Of a DNA stretch of 7,449 nucleotides, positions 7,203 to 7,449 are shown in pieces. The position numbers and the translations under genes are program-made. This stretch comes from Methylophilaceae bacterium UBA7525. GTDB lineage: Bacteria > Pseudomonadota > Gammaproteobacteria > Burkholderiales > Methylophilaceae. The stretch covers positions 11,123-18,571 of the forward strand of contig DLMX01000065.1 of NCBI GenBank assembly GCA_002479405.1, in the 5' to 3' direction. Every line of letters starts with the position of its first letter. Within the stretch, counting starts at the first letter, position 1. The notes beneath the pieces were generated by a model. That model searched no databases and was not told the origin of the DNA. It was given only the letters and a program-made list of their open reading frames with translations.

Positions 7203-7217
7203 TATGTTTAACGCATG

Positions 7218-7247
7218 AATATAGCATACTCGGTAAGACGATGACAG
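7218..7247 (-). promoter_or_regulatory. Predicted sigma-70 promoter of ppiD (extended -10)
   Basis: On the minus strand, CTGTCA (7242-7247) matches four of six bases of the -35 box and TATATT (7218-7223) matches five of six of the -10 box, 18 bases apart. TGC directly before the -10 box gives the extended -10 form, which tolerates a weak -35. Transcription would start near 7211, leaving a leader of about 80 bases. No heat-shock or Cpx-type site was recognised, although E. coli ppiD is known to respond to those systems. Confidence 0.5.
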
Positions 7248-7350
7248 GATAAAGCGGCGCTAGTTCTTTGCCTTGACAAGTTTATGGGCTGGCCGGCAGA
7301 ACAGAACAATAGAGAAGTGGCGCTTGCATACAACCACATCAGGATTGTAG

Positions 7351-7381
7351 AAAAGAAAAAAGCGAGCACGAGGCTCGCTTT
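7351..7381 (-). terminator. Rho-independent terminator of the tRNA-Asp transcript
   Basis: AAAGCGAGC (7359-7367) and GCTCGCTTT (7373-7381) are perfect nine-base inverted repeats around the loop ACGAG. Read on the minus strand, the stem is followed by TTTTTTCTTTT, the expected uridine tract. It begins eight bases after the tRNA 3' end. On the plus strand there is only TTTAATAT after the stem, so the terminator works mainly for the leftward tRNA transcript and insulates ppiD from it. Confidence 0.9.
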
Positions 7382-7389
7382 AATATCAT

Positions 7390-7449
7390 TGGCGGAGTGG
7401 ACGGGACTCGAACCCGCGACCCCCGGCGTGACAGGCCGGTATTCTAACC
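7390..7449 (-). tRNA. tRNA-Asp (anticodon GUC), 3' part; 5' end outside window
   Basis: The minus strand carries 60 bases of a tRNA from the D loop (GGTTAGAATA) to an encoded CCA end. The anticodon arm is CCGGC - CTGTCAC - GCCGG, with anticodon GTC at 7430-7432, which reads Asp codons GAU and GAC. The T arm is GCGGG - TTCGAGT - CCCGT. The discriminator base is G73, part of the known identity set of tRNA-Asp together with the GUC anticodon. About 17 bases (the 5' acceptor strand and part of the D arm) lie beyond the window. The visible 3' acceptor strand CCACTCC predicts GGAGTGG at the missing 5' end. Confidence 0.97.

Noticed and set aside
7273..7301. Perfect TTGACA at 7273-7278 as a plus-strand promoter
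   Set aside because: No -10 box lies at 16-18 bases spacing, and transcription would run into the antisense of the tRNA terminator with no gene to serve.
7250..7449. tRNA-Asp 3' end as an integration site for a mobile element
   Set aside because: The region just past the tRNA 3' end holds its own terminator and the promoter of the housekeeping gene ppiD; no integrase and no repeated tRNA tail were seen.

Overview
The window looks like a conserved chromosomal stretch from a betaproteobacterium, most likely the Nitrosomonadales (Nitrosomonadaceae/Gallionellaceae-type). This is inferred from moderate GC, the close match of the FabI and PpiD sequences to proteobacterial forms, and the gene order mltD - peptide ABC importer genes - fabI / ppiD - tRNA-Asp. 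No phage, IS, CRISPR or other mobile-element signal was seen. Genes fill almost everything, and no gene-free stretch exceeds about 260 bases.

Layout. (1) Positions 1-699 (+) hold the C-terminal part of the lytic transglycosylase MltD, with two LysM peptidoglycan-binding repeats; its catalytic domain lies before the window. (2) Positions 806-4285 (+) hold a tight three-gene cluster: a lipoprotein solute-binding protein of the oligopeptide/dipeptide family (SBP_bac_5), then the two matching inner-membrane permeases (DppB/OppB-like and DppC/OppC-like). The permease genes overlap by ATGA. No ATPase gene follows. (3) Positions 4369-5154 (+) hold fabI, the NADH-dependent enoyl-ACP reductase of fatty-acid synthesis, behind a strong ribosome binding site. 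(4) A perfect 13-bp hairpin with A and T tracts on its two sides separates fabI from the convergent ppiD and should stop transcription from both directions. (5) Positions 5233-7131 (-) hold ppiD, a membrane-anchored periplasmic parvulin-type folding factor, with a plausible extended -10 promoter upstream. (6) At the right edge, on the minus strand, is the 3' part of a tRNA-Asp(GUC) gene and its rho-independent terminator.

How they fit together. Most of the products serve the cell envelope: peptidoglycan turnover (MltD), peptide uptake (the ABC genes), phospholipid acyl-chain synthesis (FabI) and periplasmic protein folding (PpiD). The neighbourhood of MltD and a peptide importer allows, but does not prove, a role in recovering wall peptides. 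I found no convincing undescribed system. The points most worth a second look are the importer without ATPases, the uncertain starts of the binding protein and first permease, and the hairpins around ppiD.
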